A stretch of DNA of 64,000 nt from Leadbettera azotonutricia ZAS-9. Its GTDB lineage: Bacteria > Spirochaetota > Spirochaetia > Treponematales > Breznakiellaceae. The notes under the pieces were generated by a model. That model ran no database searches and was not told where the DNA came from. It saw only the letters and a program-made list of their open reading frames with translations. The stretch covers positions 992,001 to 1,056,000 of the forward strand of contig NC_015577.1 of NCBI RefSeq assembly GCF_000214355.1, given 5' to 3'. The position numbers and the translations under genes are program-made. The stretch's first letter is position 1. Each line of letters begins with the position of its first letter. Below are positions 10,063 through 19,323 of this stretch, piece after piece.

Positions 10063-11586
10063 TTACTTCCCCACACAAAATCTGCTGAACATTAGGTCAA
10101 GCAATTCAGCAGTGGAAACTTCACCGGTTATTTCACCCAGGCTGTCAACAGCATTTTTAATAAGAGGGGCGATGATGTCGAGAGGCTCGGTAGTATCCGC
10201 CAGATCCAGGGCTTCCCGGATCGAGGCTAAGGCATTGTCTATTAATTCCTTCTGCCTGAGCGTCCCTGGGCCTGCGGAGTTCTGATCCGCAGAAACAGTA
10301 TCGCCGGGAGAATTATTGCTGCCCGAAGCCTTTTCCAATGCCCCGGCAATTGCTCGGCTTAATTCAGGGATGCCTTTTCCGGTTTTGGCGCTGATCCCTA
10401 TGGGTACACCGGGAAGCTCCGCCGGGAGGAAATGGGGCAGGTCGGAGACATCCGCTTTGTTCCAAAGGATGAGGAGGGGCACAGGTTTATTGCCATCCTT
10501 ATCGCAGTGCCTGAGAAACTCCCTATCTTCCTCTGTAATCCCCGCCGCACCGTCAATCACATAAAGCACAATATCTGCCCTGCTTAAAAGTTCCTGGCTT
10601 CTCGCTATGCCAATCAGTTCGACTTTGTCTGTAACGGCAGCCTTTTGCCCATTCCGATCAATTATATCCCGCAGGCCTGCAGTATCGGCAAGGCGCACGG
10701 GTATGTCCTCTATGGAAATCAGGGCTTCTATCCAGTCCCGTGTGGTGCCGGGGATGTCGGTAACGATGGAACGATCTTCCTTAAGCAAAAAGTTAAAGAG
10801 GCTCGATTTTCCTGCATTGGGCCTCCCTGCAATAACTGCCAGGGCTCCTTCTGTATAGAGACGCTCTCGCCGCCAGGAATCGGCCAGCCGGCTCAGGCGG
10901 GCAAGGGCTTCTTCTGCCAGAGGTCGATCGGGCAGCAAGCCTTTTGCTTCTTCATCCGGCGAGTTAAACTCGTCCTCTGAATAATCCAGGTAGATTTCTG
11001 CCCCCACCAATACTCGTACCAAAAGCGCTTTTATCTCCGAGAGTTCTTTTTCCAATGCCCCTGTAAGGCGGCGTATTGCCTGTTCCCTGGCTTTTCCTGT
11101 CTTTGCGGATACCAGCTCCATTACCGATTCCGAACGGGTAAGATCCAGCTTGCCGTTCATAAAAGCCCGAAAGGTAAATTCCCCTGGCAGGGCTTCTCTA
11201 AAACCTGCCTGTTTTAAGGCAGCCATTATAGCTTTTACAACAGCAATGCCTCCATGGCAGGAAATGTCGGCGCTGTCTTCGCCTGTATATGATTTAGGGG
11301 CACGGTAAACAGAAACCAGGACCTCATCAATTTTTTCACCTTGAGAGCCCAGTATCCATCCATGAATTATAGTGTTGCCCGCCGCTTCTTTTAGGCGTTT
11401 AGGCTTTGAAAATATTTTAGCAAGCAAATTAACACTATTACTGTCATTATTAGCAGTATTGCAATTACCGCCCGTACTTCCCGCGAAGCTCCCCCCGGAT
11501 GTTCTTATCAGAGCCAGTGCGCTTTCTCCCAGAGGCGTGGCTATGGCAGCTATGGGATCATTGCTGCCGTAGGCAGGCTTGTCCAT
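10063..11586 (-). CDS. mnmE: tRNA modification GTPase MnmE
   Basis: A 507-residue protein with the three MnmE regions: an N-terminal folate-binding dimerisation domain (residues about 1-130, including SCHGG and LPGEFTFRAFMNGK), a helical domain, and an inserted G domain with G1 GRPNAGKSS at about 254-262, the TTRD switch, DTAG in G3, and NKAD in G4. The C-terminus ends in FCVGK, the family CxGK motif whose Cys is needed for the modification. It is about 50 residues longer than the E. coli protein because of inserts in the N-terminal and G domains. The start codon overlaps the PAP2 stop by one base (TGATG), indicating translational coupling. Confidence 0.97.
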   Translation of the reverse strand: MDKPAYGSNDPIAAIATPLGESALALIRTSGGSFAGSTGGNCNTANNDSNSVNLLAKIFSKPKRLKEAAGNTIIHGWILGSQGEKIDEVLVSVYRAPKSYTGEDSADISCHGGIAVVKAIMAALKQAGFREALPGEFTFRAFMNGKLDLTRSESVMELVSAKTGKAREQAIRRLTGALEKELSEIKALLVRVLVGAEIYLDYSEDEFNSPDEEAKGLLPDRPLAEEALARLSRLADSWRRERLYTEGALAVIAGRPNAGKSSLFNFLLKEDRSIVTDIPGTTRDWIEALISIEDIPVRLADTAGLRDIIDRNGQKAAVTDKVELIGIARSQELLSRADIVLYVIDGAAGITEEDREFLRHCDKDGNKPVPLLILWNKADVSDLPHFLPAELPGVPIGISAKTGKGIPELSRAIAGALEKASGSNNSPGDTVSADQNSAGPGTLRQKELIDNALASIREALDLADTTEPLDIIAPLIKNAVDSLGEITGEVSTAELLDLMFSRFCVGK

Positions 11587-12599
11587 CAGCTTTCCTTTCC
11601 CGGACCGGCAATTCCAAGATTGAGAAAAACTTTAGGAGCCCCTGCCGATGCCCAGAGGCCTAGCAGGCAGTAGCGTATAAAGCGGCCAAGTTCGGTGTAG
11701 GGCGAACCCAGACCCCAAAAAGAAATCGAAGCAAACAACGAATTTTCTCCCGGGAGTATAAGGCGGAGGCCCAGGTAAATTACGGCAGCCCCCGAAAGTC
11801 CAAGTATATAGCGGGCAGTCAGCAAAAATATGCCGGGTTTTTTCCCTTTTACCAAGCCCTGGGCAGTGAAAGGGAAAGAATTGATCATAAGGCTGTACCC
11901 TGCGCCAAAACCCAGGAACAGGGCAGGGAGGCTTGTATCCATAGGATAGAGGCCGTTCATAATCAGCGCTATCGCGGCGGTGCAGATCATTTGGGTCCGC
12001 TTACCCCTCATAATGAACCATGCGCCGAGCCAGGGGCTCGCCATGTAAAAAGCTGTCAGTATAATGCCACCGATGATCCAGCCGCCCAAAATATCTGTAG
12101 GGAAATGCACCCCCAGGTAGAGCCTGCTGAATGCAATGAGGAGCATGAGTATGATCGCGCTAATCCAAATGGCCAGCCTTGATTCTTTTTTCCTGCTTCC
12201 GGCCCAGGACATAATGGGAACCCAGAGGCACAGGCTGTTTTGTGCATGCCCCGAGGGGAAACCATAGCTGGATTCAAGGGCCATGCCTACAGACGGGTCA
12301 AGGTTGTACGGCCTTGGCTGCTTAAACAGGTGCTTGAATATTGTATTTGTCCAGGCGGAAAAAATGATGAGCATCCCCAGCCTGAACCCCCGTTTTTCAT
12401 CTATGCACCAGTAGACGAGCAGCAGAAAGGGGATGACAAAAGCTTCTGAACCTATGGTGGTGATGATCTTAAGAAATACGGTAAGAAAGGGGTTTGCCGC
12501 AGTTTGAATTGCCTCTATTAAATTGAGTCCCCAGAGGTAAACCGATGTCAGAAAAGGCAGGTTCTCTGCAGGCATGATTTGGATAATTTCACTGTTCAT
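11586..12599 (-). CDS. PAP2-superfamily membrane phosphatase
   Basis: A 337-residue integral membrane protein with about eight hydrophobic segments. The three phosphatase signature blocks are complete: K89-x6-R96-P97, PSGH at 115-118, and S158-R159-x5-H165-x3-D169, so the catalytic His pair and phosphate-binding residues are all present. Family members dephosphorylate undecaprenyl pyrophosphate, phosphatidate or related lipids. The extra C-terminal membrane segments make it larger than the simple PAP2 core of about 200 residues. It lies directly upstream of mnmE (1-base overlap) and 9 bases downstream of a lipoprotein gene. The exact lipid substrate cannot be seen. Confidence 0.9.
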   Translation of the reverse strand: MNSEIIQIMPAENLPFLTSVYLWGLNLIEAIQTAANPFLTVFLKIITTIGSEAFVIPFLLLVYWCIDEKRGFRLGMLIIFSAWTNTIFKHLFKQPRPYNLDPSVGMALESSYGFPSGHAQNSLCLWVPIMSWAGSRKKESRLAIWISAIILMLLIAFSRLYLGVHFPTDILGGWIIGGIILTAFYMASPWLGAWFIMRGKRTQMICTAAIALIMNGLYPMDTSLPALFLGFGAGYSLMINSFPFTAQGLVKGKKPGIFLLTARYILGLSGAAVIYLGLRLILPGENSLFASISFWGLGSPYTELGRFIRYCLLGLWASAGAPKVFLNLGIAGPGKES

Positions 12600-12608
12600 T
12601 GTTAGAGA

Positions 12609-13319
12609 CTAAAAGCCTTCAAAGAACCTGTCAAGGACGCGGTTCACTGCGGCGGATTGATCGCGGCTCAAGGGAGATGAAGTCTTTATGCCCCTGAGAA
12701 GCGCCATGGCTTGGGACGCGAAAGAAGCCTTTTCAATACTTACCAGAATAAAGAAATCCCAAGCCTCGCTACTGCGAAGCACCTCGCTGCCGCGAGGCGC
12801 CTCGTTCCCAGGCCCATCGGCTTCCGGGAAATGCCTTTTGATCCAAAAATCTTCCTCTTTTATTGCCCCTGCCCAGGAAGCGTCAGAGGCTGTCCGTATC
12901 ATGGTTTCAAAAAAGCTGCCGTACTCGTCATCCGGGTTTTTGAAAGCCGAACCCAATAAACGCTTTTCCATGCGGACTGCGCCAAGGCGGGCAAAATCCA
13001 GTTCCGGTGAAAAACCTGCCCTCCATTGTTCCAAGGCATTAAAGTTGGCCCCTGAATTCAGGCTAATAAATATATAACGGTTCTGGTATTCATCGAGGGC
13101 TTCAACTGCATTGTTCCCTCCTTCAAGATAAGATATCACCCAGAGCGGGATCGCAGCGCCTTCTGCTTTTCCCCTGTGATCTGTTATCTGCCAGGGAATC
13201 TCTGCGCTTAAAGAAGCTTCTGCGGCAGAGGTGCGGCTTTCTTCTGTCGGGGTGCTTGTGCAGCCCCATGACAGCAATACTGTTAAAACAAGAAAGATCG
13301 AGGAATAATGGTTTTTCAT
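12609..13319 (-). CDS. Hypothetical lipoprotein
   Basis: A 236-residue protein with a type II signal peptide (MKNHYSSIFLVLTVLLSWGC; lipidated Cys at 20). The mature part is soluble and matches no family I recognise. It contains two tandem 18-base coding units near its C-terminal third, each internally palindromic (12764-12799). Its start overlaps the stop of the upstream lipoprotein gene by 4 bases (ATGA), so the two are probably made together and may act in the same envelope complex; that is inference. Confidence 0.75.
   Translation of the reverse strand: MKNHYSSIFLVLTVLLSWGCTSTPTEESRTSAAEASLSAEIPWQITDHRGKAEGAAIPLWVISYLEGGNNAVEALDEYQNRYIFISLNSGANFNALEQWRAGFSPELDFARLGAVRMEKRLLGSAFKNPDDEYGSFFETMIRTASDASWAGAIKEEDFWIKRHFPEADGPGNEAPRGSEVLRSSEAWDFFILVSIEKASFASQAMALLRGIKTSSPLSRDQSAAVNRVLDRFFEGF
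12764..12799. repeat. Two tandem 18-base units inside a lipoprotein gene
   Basis: Two adjacent 18-base units, 12764-12781 and 12782-12799, differ at four positions. The second contains CCTCG and CGAGG as inverted arms. Their length is a multiple of three, so the reading frame is kept. Confidence 0.6.
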
Positions 13320-14869
13320 TGGTTTTTTTGGGTTGTTTTGGGCGGCGCAGGCTCTGCTGAATACCTTGCGGCAAATTCATCCATGACAGCTGTTGGCAGC
13401 GCTCCGGCAGGATCCGTATCATTTTTGGCAGCCCCTAGCTGGTATCCAAGCAGATTCAGATTCTTTTTAACAGGAATGTTTATTTCATCTTTTCCCAGGC
13501 TGACAGTAATAGTGTCATTTTTTGTTAAATAGTTAATTGTAATAGTACTAATTCTGTTATTTTGCGGGTGGGGGGCGATAATACGTTCCGCCTGATCCCC
13601 TGAATGCAAAGTTACGGTGAGGCCTTCAGTTTCCAGGGCAACTTCCAGGATAGCGCTATCCTCATTCTCCTCAGTGTCCTCTGATGTTGAGAAGGATGCG
13701 CGGAAAATGATGCCTTCATTCAGGGGCATAAAACGGAAGGTAAAACTCCCCCATCCCCATTCCCCGGAACCGCGTTTTTGGAGTGCAGCAGGTATATAAT
13801 AGATATCGTTTGGGCCTATGGCGAGGCCGTAAATATCATCGGCCGCCAGCCAATTTATTTTTCTTTTCGATGTGTCTTTTTGGGGAAAGGGGATAAACTC
13901 TTTTTGGGAAACTGTATTCAGAGTATCCTTGAGGCTGCCTGCAAATGTAAAATAGGCGTTTAATTTTTCTGCAGCCTTTGGGGTATCAATAAGAACCTGC
14001 TGTATATACCCCTTGGACGAAACCGGCAGAGAAAGCTCCTTCATTTTGCCTTTAAGCCTTGTCCCTGCCTTGGCAACATGGAGGGAAGGATTCCTGTTCC
14101 CATGGGGCGGGAAAGGAAGGACTTCAGCCCTGATCTGCTGGAAGCCTGTCTGGGCAGGGGCTTTCCAGAGTATACGGTTGGCCCCTTCAGAAAGCCTGCC
14201 GCTGCTGATCCTTGCCCTGCCATTATACCAGGCTATGTAGGGATCGATGTCGCCAAGGGTGAGAATTTTTGCTTCGAACAGCACATAACTTTCGGGGGGC
14301 ACCAGGTTGGCAGCTGATATTCCCGGCAGATAGGCTGCAATATCTTCTATTTCATAATCCGTGCCGCCCATGTAATATACGGTTTTTTCGGTTTTTGAAA
14401 GCGTTTCCTGATTCCAGCTCAAAACCTGGAAGACCAGTGCATAAGGGCCTGGTTCCAGTTCTGCAGGAGCTGTAAAGGGTGGGAGGCGTTTATCAAAGCC
14501 GCCTAAACGGAAAAAAATATCATCCTGTGGTTCTTCGGTCGGCTCTTCCTCCGAAACTTCGGGGATGGGCCCAATTCCCTCGGCAGTGTAAATAACCGCC
14601 CTGCCTGCCTGGGCGCCGCCGGGGGTTTGAAAAAACACCTTAAGGCTGGCTATATCCTTGTCATTAGAAACCGGGCTCACAAAGGCAGGCTGAATTTCAT
14701 CCTCTGCCTTAATGAGTGCGTATTCTTCCAGGGAAAGCTTGCCTGAGAGGGCAGCAATCTGGTAGGTCTGGGCTGAAGGGAATACAGAATCCACCTCCCC
14801 GCAGGAACAAAAAAGGAGAAGATTGAATAATCCGGCAATTGTCAGGGCCGCCGACCAACGATGACACAT
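13316..14869 (-). CDS. Hypothetical lipoprotein with possible beta-sandwich C-terminus
   Basis: A 517-residue protein with an N-terminal signal and lipobox (LLLFCSCGE, lipidated Cys near 23). The C-terminal 200 residues are rich in alternating beta-type sequence (WGWGSFTFRFMPL, ISTITINYL) as in concanavalin-like jelly-roll domains, but this is only a visual resemblance. Mid-region segments resemble Ig-like repeats. The gene comes first in a four-gene minus-strand run (this gene, lipoprotein, PAP2, mnmE) with overlaps at two junctions. A role in the envelope or in carbohydrate binding is possible; no function is claimed. Confidence 0.72.
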   Translation of the reverse strand: MCHRWSAALTIAGLFNLLLFCSCGEVDSVFPSAQTYQIAALSGKLSLEEYALIKAEDEIQPAFVSPVSNDKDIASLKVFFQTPGGAQAGRAVIYTAEGIGPIPEVSEEEPTEEPQDDIFFRLGGFDKRLPPFTAPAELEPGPYALVFQVLSWNQETLSKTEKTVYYMGGTDYEIEDIAAYLPGISAANLVPPESYVLFEAKILTLGDIDPYIAWYNGRARISSGRLSEGANRILWKAPAQTGFQQIRAEVLPFPPHGNRNPSLHVAKAGTRLKGKMKELSLPVSSKGYIQQVLIDTPKAAEKLNAYFTFAGSLKDTLNTVSQKEFIPFPQKDTSKRKINWLAADDIYGLAIGPNDIYYIPAALQKRGSGEWGWGSFTFRFMPLNEGIIFRASFSTSEDTEENEDSAILEVALETEGLTVTLHSGDQAERIIAPHPQNNRISTITINYLTKNDTITVSLGKDEINIPVKKNLNLLGYQLGAAKNDTDPAGALPTAVMDEFAARYSAEPAPPKTTQKNQ

Positions 14870-14873
14870 ACTT

Positions 14874-14902
14874 TTGAAAACGTGGTATCCTATATATAGT
14901 AT
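14874..14902 (+). promoter_or_regulatory. Candidate alr-fhs promoter
   Basis: TTGAAA at 14874-14879 is followed after 15-17 bases by TATAGT (14895-14900) or TAGTAT (14897-14902). It lies 42 bases upstream of alr, which also has its own AAGGAAG ribosome site, so this promoter would give a normal leader. Confidence 0.4.
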
Positions 14903-14943
14903 AGCGTGTAATATAAAGAATATCCATTTTTTAAGGAAGAAAA

Positions 14944-16041
14944 ATGCGGGCAGTCAAAGCCATCATTCATCTGGATAATTTCCGCCATAACATTGAAAAA
15001 GCCCGGGAAAAGGCAGGCGCCCGGACAGGTCTTTGCGCCCCGGTCAAAGCTGATGCGTATGGCCATGGGGCAGTGCCTGTAGCCCGGGCTGCTCTGGAGG
15101 CCGGAGCTAGCCATCTTGCGGTAGCTACAGTAAGCGAAGGGGCTGAATTAAGGCAGGCAGGCATAAAGGCCCCTGTTTTCCTTTTTTCCCAGGCTCTTCC
15201 AGGAGAGATGGAGGAGATAGCAGCCCTGGATCTCATCCCTCTCGTGGGCGACCGTGAAGCTGCGGAAGTCTTGGCTAAAGCAGGCAGAAGGCTTGAAGTC
15301 CACCTCAAGGTGGATACCGGCATGGGCCGCATGGGCGCAAGGCCCGAAAATGCCGCCGAACTGGCTGCTTTCATCGTATCCCAAAAAAGCCTTAAGCTGG
15401 GCGGGGTGGCTACCCACCTTTCGGTATCCGATTCCCTCGAGCCTGCGGATATAGCATATACGAAAGGGCAGCTTTCCCGATTCAGAGGGGCTGTGGATTC
15501 CATAAAGGCCGCGGGCCTGGATCCGGGCTTGATCCATGCCGCCAATTCGGGGGCGCTCTGTTTTCATGAGGATGCGTATTTTGACCTTGTCAGGCCGGGC
15601 ATCTTCCTTTATGGCTATTCCCCGGCAGCGGGCATCCCGGAGGGCCTTGACGCCGAACCGGTCATGGAACTGCGCGGCGCTGTGGTGTTTATCAAGAAGG
15701 TCTTCAAGGGCGAGGATATTTCCTATGGCAGAACCTGGACAGCGCCAGAGGATACGTATATTGGCACCCTGCCTGTGGGCTATGCCGACGGTTTGCCCCG
15801 GCTGTTGAGCAACCGCCATTCGGTATATATAAAAGGCCGGGCCTATCCCCAGGTGGGGAGGATATGCATGGATCAGTGCATGATTAATTTGGGGCCTGAG
15901 ACCGATGTTAAACGCTGGGACGAGGCGATTATTTTTGGCCCCGGCGCTGTGACTGCCGCTGATATGGCAGCCAAAATTGGGACCATCTCTTACGAAATCA
16001 CCTGCAATATCAATAAACGGGTGCCAAGGGTGTATATATGA
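14944..16041 (+). CDS. alr: Alanine racemase
   Basis: Interconverts L- and D-alanine for peptidoglycan, using PLP in the cytoplasm. Lys35 in CAPVKADAYGHG is the PLP-binding lysine, and Tyr261 in SYGRTW is the opposing catalytic Tyr. The GYADGLPR and RICMDQCM blocks of the C-terminal beta domain are present, and 365 residues is normal family length. The start follows AAGGAAG by 5 bases. The stop overlaps the fhs start by 4 bases (ATGA), so the two are co-translated although they belong to different pathways. Confidence 0.97.
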   Translation: MRAVKAIIHLDNFRHNIEKAREKAGARTGLCAPVKADAYGHGAVPVARAALEAGASHLAVATVSEGAELRQAGIKAPVFLFSQALPGEMEEIAALDLIPLVGDREAAEVLAKAGRRLEVHLKVDTGMGRMGARPENAAELAAFIVSQKSLKLGGVATHLSVSDSLEPADIAYTKGQLSRFRGAVDSIKAAGLDPGLIHAANSGALCFHEDAYFDLVRPGIFLYGYSPAAGIPEGLDAEPVMELRGAVVFIKKVFKGEDISYGRTWTAPEDTYIGTLPVGYADGLPRLLSNRHSVYIKGRAYPQVGRICMDQCMINLGPETDVKRWDEAIIFGPGAVTAADMAAKIGTISYEITCNINKRVPRVYI

Positions 16042-17777
16042 ACAAATCGGATATCGAAATTGCCCGGGAAGCCAAGCTTAAGCCAATTTCAGAAATAGCT
16101 GGCGCTATGGGGATTTCCCCCCAATGGGTGGAGGAATACGGAAAGTACAAAGCCAAGATAGACTGGAGGCTGCTAAAATCTGCGGAATTGCCCCAAAAGC
16201 GGGCGAAGTATATAAACATTACCGCCATTTCGCCAACACCCCTGGGGGAGGGGAAGACCACCACAACTGTGGGGCTGGTTCAGGGCCTGGGGAAAATCGG
16301 GAAGCAGGCTGTAGCTTGTCTCAGGCAGCCTTCCATGGGGCCTACCTTCGGCATCAAGGGAGGGGCAGCCGGCGGAGGGTACAGCCAAATTGTTCCAATG
16401 GAGGATTTCAACCTCCACCTCACCGGAGATATACATGCCGTGTCCGCTGCCCACAACCTCTGCGCAGCTGCGGTGGATGCCCGGATCTACCACGAGTCCC
16501 GCTGGGCCCCGTCTTACTTTGAAAAGCTGGGCCTCAAAATACTGGACATTGACCCTTGCAGGGTGTCCCTGGGCCGGGTGATGGATATTAACGACCGGGG
16601 CCTCCGCAATGTGATGACCGGCCTTGGGGGCAGGGAAGACGGCCCTTTGCGCCAGTCCCGTTTTGATATTTCCGTGGCCAGCGAAGTTATGGCCATACTT
16701 GCCCTGGCGAGGGATCTTCCGGATCTCAGAAAGCGCCTGGGGCGCATGGTTGCAGCTTGCAACAAGAAAGGCGATCCCGTCACCGCAGAGGATCTGGGCG
16801 TTGCAGGGGCCATGACCGTGCTGATGAAGGACGCTCTCAAGCCGAATTTATTGCAGACCATTGAAGGCCAGGGCAGCTTTGTCCACGCCGGGCCTTTTGC
16901 CAACATTGCCCACGGTAATTCTTCTATAATAGCGGATCTTCTGGCGGTGAATTACGCGGACTTTGTAGTTACCGAAGCCGGATTCGGTTCCGACATGGGG
17001 ATGGAGAAATTTTTCGACATCAAGTGCCGCACTTCGGGCCTGGTCCCTGATGCGGTAGTCCTGGTGGCAACTGTGCGGGCCCTCAAGTCCCATGGAGGCG
17101 GCCCGGCGGTAGTTCCCGGAAAACCCCTGCCTCCCGAATATAAAGAAGAAAATTTGGAACTCCTCAAAAAGGGCCTCCCCAACCTGCTGGCCCACATAGG
17201 CATAATCAGCCGTTTCGGCGTGCCTGCGGTGGTTGCCATCAACGCCTTCCCCACAGATACCGAGGCGGAATGGGAATTGGTGCGCGACGCAGCCATCAAG
17301 GCCGGCGCAGCAGACGCGGTGGTTACCACCCACTGGGCAAATGGGGGCGAGGGAGCTGCGGATCTTGCAAGGGCAGTGGAGAAGGCTGCTTCATTGCCAA
17401 GCCATTTCAAACTCCTCTATCCTGATGAAGTCCCTCTTAAGCAAAAAATTGAAACCGTGGCTGTCCGGGTTTACGGCGCCGAGGGCGTTGATTTTGAGAA
17501 GGGCGTTTTAAAGGAACTTGATACTCTCGAAGAGAAAGGTTATGGGAAGCTTCCTGTGTGCATGGCCAAGACACAGTATTCGCTTTCTCACGATCCTGCC
17601 CTCAAAGGGGCGCCCAGGGGCTGGAGGCTTCCGGTTCGGGAAGTTCGCCTTGCTGCAGGCGCTGGGTTCGTCTATCCCCTCTGCGGGGCTATTACCACCA
17701 TGCCGGGGCTGCCTTCAAGGCCCGCCTTTATGGATGTTGATATTGATGATGACGGAACCGTGAGGGGCCTTTTCTAG
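16038..17777 (+). CDS. fhs: Formate-tetrahydrofolate ligase (formyl-THF synthetase)
   Basis: Joins formate to tetrahydrofolate using ATP, the entry of formate into the one-carbon pool and a step in the methyl branch of acetogenesis. The P-loop-like TPLGEGKTTT lies at residues 67-76, followed by QPSMGPTFGIKGGAAGGGY and DIHAVSAAHN, all hallmark blocks. It is 579 residues, slightly longer than the usual 555-560. The gene overlaps alr by 4 bases. Many anaerobes use Fhs only for biosynthesis, so its presence alone does not prove acetogenesis; no other Wood-Ljungdahl genes are in this window. Confidence 0.97.
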   Translation: MNKSDIEIAREAKLKPISEIAGAMGISPQWVEEYGKYKAKIDWRLLKSAELPQKRAKYINITAISPTPLGEGKTTTTVGLVQGLGKIGKQAVACLRQPSMGPTFGIKGGAAGGGYSQIVPMEDFNLHLTGDIHAVSAAHNLCAAAVDARIYHESRWAPSYFEKLGLKILDIDPCRVSLGRVMDINDRGLRNVMTGLGGREDGPLRQSRFDISVASEVMAILALARDLPDLRKRLGRMVAACNKKGDPVTAEDLGVAGAMTVLMKDALKPNLLQTIEGQGSFVHAGPFANIAHGNSSIIADLLAVNYADFVVTEAGFGSDMGMEKFFDIKCRTSGLVPDAVVLVATVRALKSHGGGPAVVPGKPLPPEYKEENLELLKKGLPNLLAHIGIISRFGVPAVVAINAFPTDTEAEWELVRDAAIKAGAADAVVTTHWANGGEGAADLARAVEKAASLPSHFKLLYPDEVPLKQKIETVAVRVYGAEGVDFEKGVLKELDTLEEKGYGKLPVCMAKTQYSLSHDPALKGAPRGWRLPVREVRLAAGAGFVYPLCGAITTMPGLPSRPAFMDVDIDDDGTVRGLF

Positions 17778-17781
17778 GTGC

Positions 17782-17810
17782 TTTAAACTGAAGGCACAAA
17801 CCGGCATAAT
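17782..17810 (+). promoter_or_regulatory. Candidate clpP promoter giving a leaderless transcript
   Basis: TTTAAA (17782-17787), a 17-base spacer and CATAAT (17805-17810) are followed by just 6 bases and the clpP ATG. No Shine-Dalgarno is present. Confidence 0.4.
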
Positions 17811-17816
17811 ACTTGT

Positions 17817-18602
17817 ATGAAAGACAAATACTCATATCTAGCCCTTAATGATGATGAAGAGAATGAGGATGAAGAAAAATCCTCTCAGCCCGCTGCCGAT
17901 CCCCTTATCGGCAGGATGCTTAAAACCCGGACTATTCTGCTTGCAGGAGAGATCAACAAGGATTTGGCTGAACGCATCATACGCCAGCTGCTCCTGCTTG
18001 ATGACATGGGGGAAGATCCCATACAGATTTTTATTGATTCACCTGGCGGTGACGCTGACGCAGGTTATGCCATTTTCGACATGATCCGTTTCATCAAAGC
18101 CCCTGTCTGGACCATAGGCATGGGCCTTGTTGCCAGCGCGGCTGCCATTATTGAGCTTGCGGCGCCTAAGGAAAGGCGGGTGGGGCTGCCCAATAGCCAT
18201 TACCTCATCCATCAACCCCTTTCAGGCATCCGGGGTGTTGCGACGGATATAGAGATCCATGCCAGGGAGCTGGACAAACTGAGGGACAGGATTAACCACC
18301 TCATTGCAGACGAGACCGGCGTGCCCTTTGGGCAGGTTGAAAAAGACACGGATCGCGATTATTGGATGAACGCCGCCGAAGCCGTGAAGTACGGCCTCAT
18401 TTCCAAAGTCACTGCCAGCCAGGCTGATCTTAATATTCCCAAGCCGGGAAAAGCGGGTAAGGCTGAAAAGGCTGAAGCAAAAAAGCCGGCTGCCAAGAAG
18501 GCGGCGCCTGTCAAAGCACAGCCTGCGAAACCGGCATCGGCAAAACCGGCTGCAAAAAAACCTGCGCCCAAGGCCCCTGCCAAGAAGAAGCCGGGAAAAT
18601 GA
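17817..18602 (+). CDS. clpP: ATP-dependent Clp protease proteolytic subunit with basic C-terminal tail
   Basis: Serine peptidase core of Clp proteases. The triad is intact: Ser107 (LVASAAA), His132 (IHQPL) and Asp181 (DRDYW), with the same 25- and 49-residue spacing as in E. coli ClpP. Two features are odd. The N-terminus has an acidic run (DDEENEDEE, 12-20). From about residue 209 the protein continues for some 50 residues as a lysine/alanine/proline tail (KKPAAKKAAP-like units) resembling histone H1-type tails, absent from ordinary ClpP of about 200 residues. The frame of the tail is continuous with the core. The tail could bind DNA, RNA or a partner, or alter ring assembly; this is inference. 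Confidence 0.93.
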   Translation: MKDKYSYLALNDDEENEDEEKSSQPAADPLIGRMLKTRTILLAGEINKDLAERIIRQLLLLDDMGEDPIQIFIDSPGGDADAGYAIFDMIRFIKAPVWTIGMGLVASAAAIIELAAPKERRVGLPNSHYLIHQPLSGIRGVATDIEIHARELDKLRDRINHLIADETGVPFGQVEKDTDRDYWMNAAEAVKYGLISKVTASQADLNIPKPGKAGKAEKAEAKKPAAKKAAPVKAQPAKPASAKPAAKKPAPKAPAKKKPGK

Positions 18603-18654
18603 GCGCAAAGGCGCCTGCCTCAAAGCTTTATGTTTTGAAACAGGATACTCAATC

Positions 18655-19248
18655 ATGGTAGAATTGGTTTCTTTCCTGGGCAATCCTGGTTCTGAATATG
18701 CGGGCAACAGGCACAATGCCGGCTGGCTATTAGCAGCAAAACTCCCTTTTTTTGGCAGCCTTCCGTGGCGGCAGAAATTCAAAGGACGCTATGCCGAGAA
18801 GGATGGGGTGCACTTCCTCATGCCCGGCACCTATATGAACCTTTCGGGCGATTCTGTCCAGGCAGCAGCTTCTTTTTTCAAAATCCCTCCCGGCGCTATT
18901 CTGGTTGTCCATGACGAACTGGAACTGGCGCTTGGCACTATTTCCCTTAAGTTTTCGGGCGGCCTTGGAGGCCATAATGGTCTGCGATCCATGAAGGGGA
19001 ATTTCGGCACCCCCGATTTCTGGCGTCTGCGTATCGGCATAGGTCGGCCCGACGACAGGCTTCCCGGAGAGGGGGGGCATGCAGGCTCGGGCAGGGGAAT
19101 CGCGGACTGGGTGCTCTCGGATTTTAGTGCAGCCGAAATGCCTATACTGGAACCCGCCCTTGAGGCTGCTGCGGGTCTTCTCGTAAAAGCCCTGGCAGTG
19201 GATCCTCAAAGTCTGCTCCCCGAATGGGGAAAGAAGAAGATAGTTTGA
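18655..19248 (+). CDS. pth: Peptidyl-tRNA hydrolase
   Basis: Releases tRNA from stalled peptidyl-tRNA. Catalytic His20 lies in GNRHNAG, Asn10 and the YMNLSG and VVHDELEL blocks are present, and GGHNGLRS is the conserved substrate-binding loop. It is 197 residues, normal for the family. It follows clpP by 52 bases on the same strand. The ATG is preceded by no strong ribosome site, but the N-terminal LVSFLGNPGSEY alignment fixes the start. Confidence 0.96.
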   Translation: MVELVSFLGNPGSEYAGNRHNAGWLLAAKLPFFGSLPWRQKFKGRYAEKDGVHFLMPGTYMNLSGDSVQAAASFFKIPPGAILVVHDELELALGTISLKFSGGLGGHNGLRSMKGNFGTPDFWRLRIGIGRPDDRLPGEGGHAGSGRGIADWVLSDFSAAEMPILEPALEAAAGLLVKALAVDPQSLLPEWGKKKIV

Positions 19249-19323
19249 GCTTGCTGCGGGGTTGCTGAGCTATTTCATCATGAGCAGAAAAAGCGTGGAT
19301 ATTTTGACAGTAAAGGTGAATGT

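Noticed and set aside
19303-19308. TTGACA just before the serine hydrolase gene
   Set aside because: It lies only 15 bases from the ATG with the ribosome site in between, leaving no room for a -10 box; coincidental.
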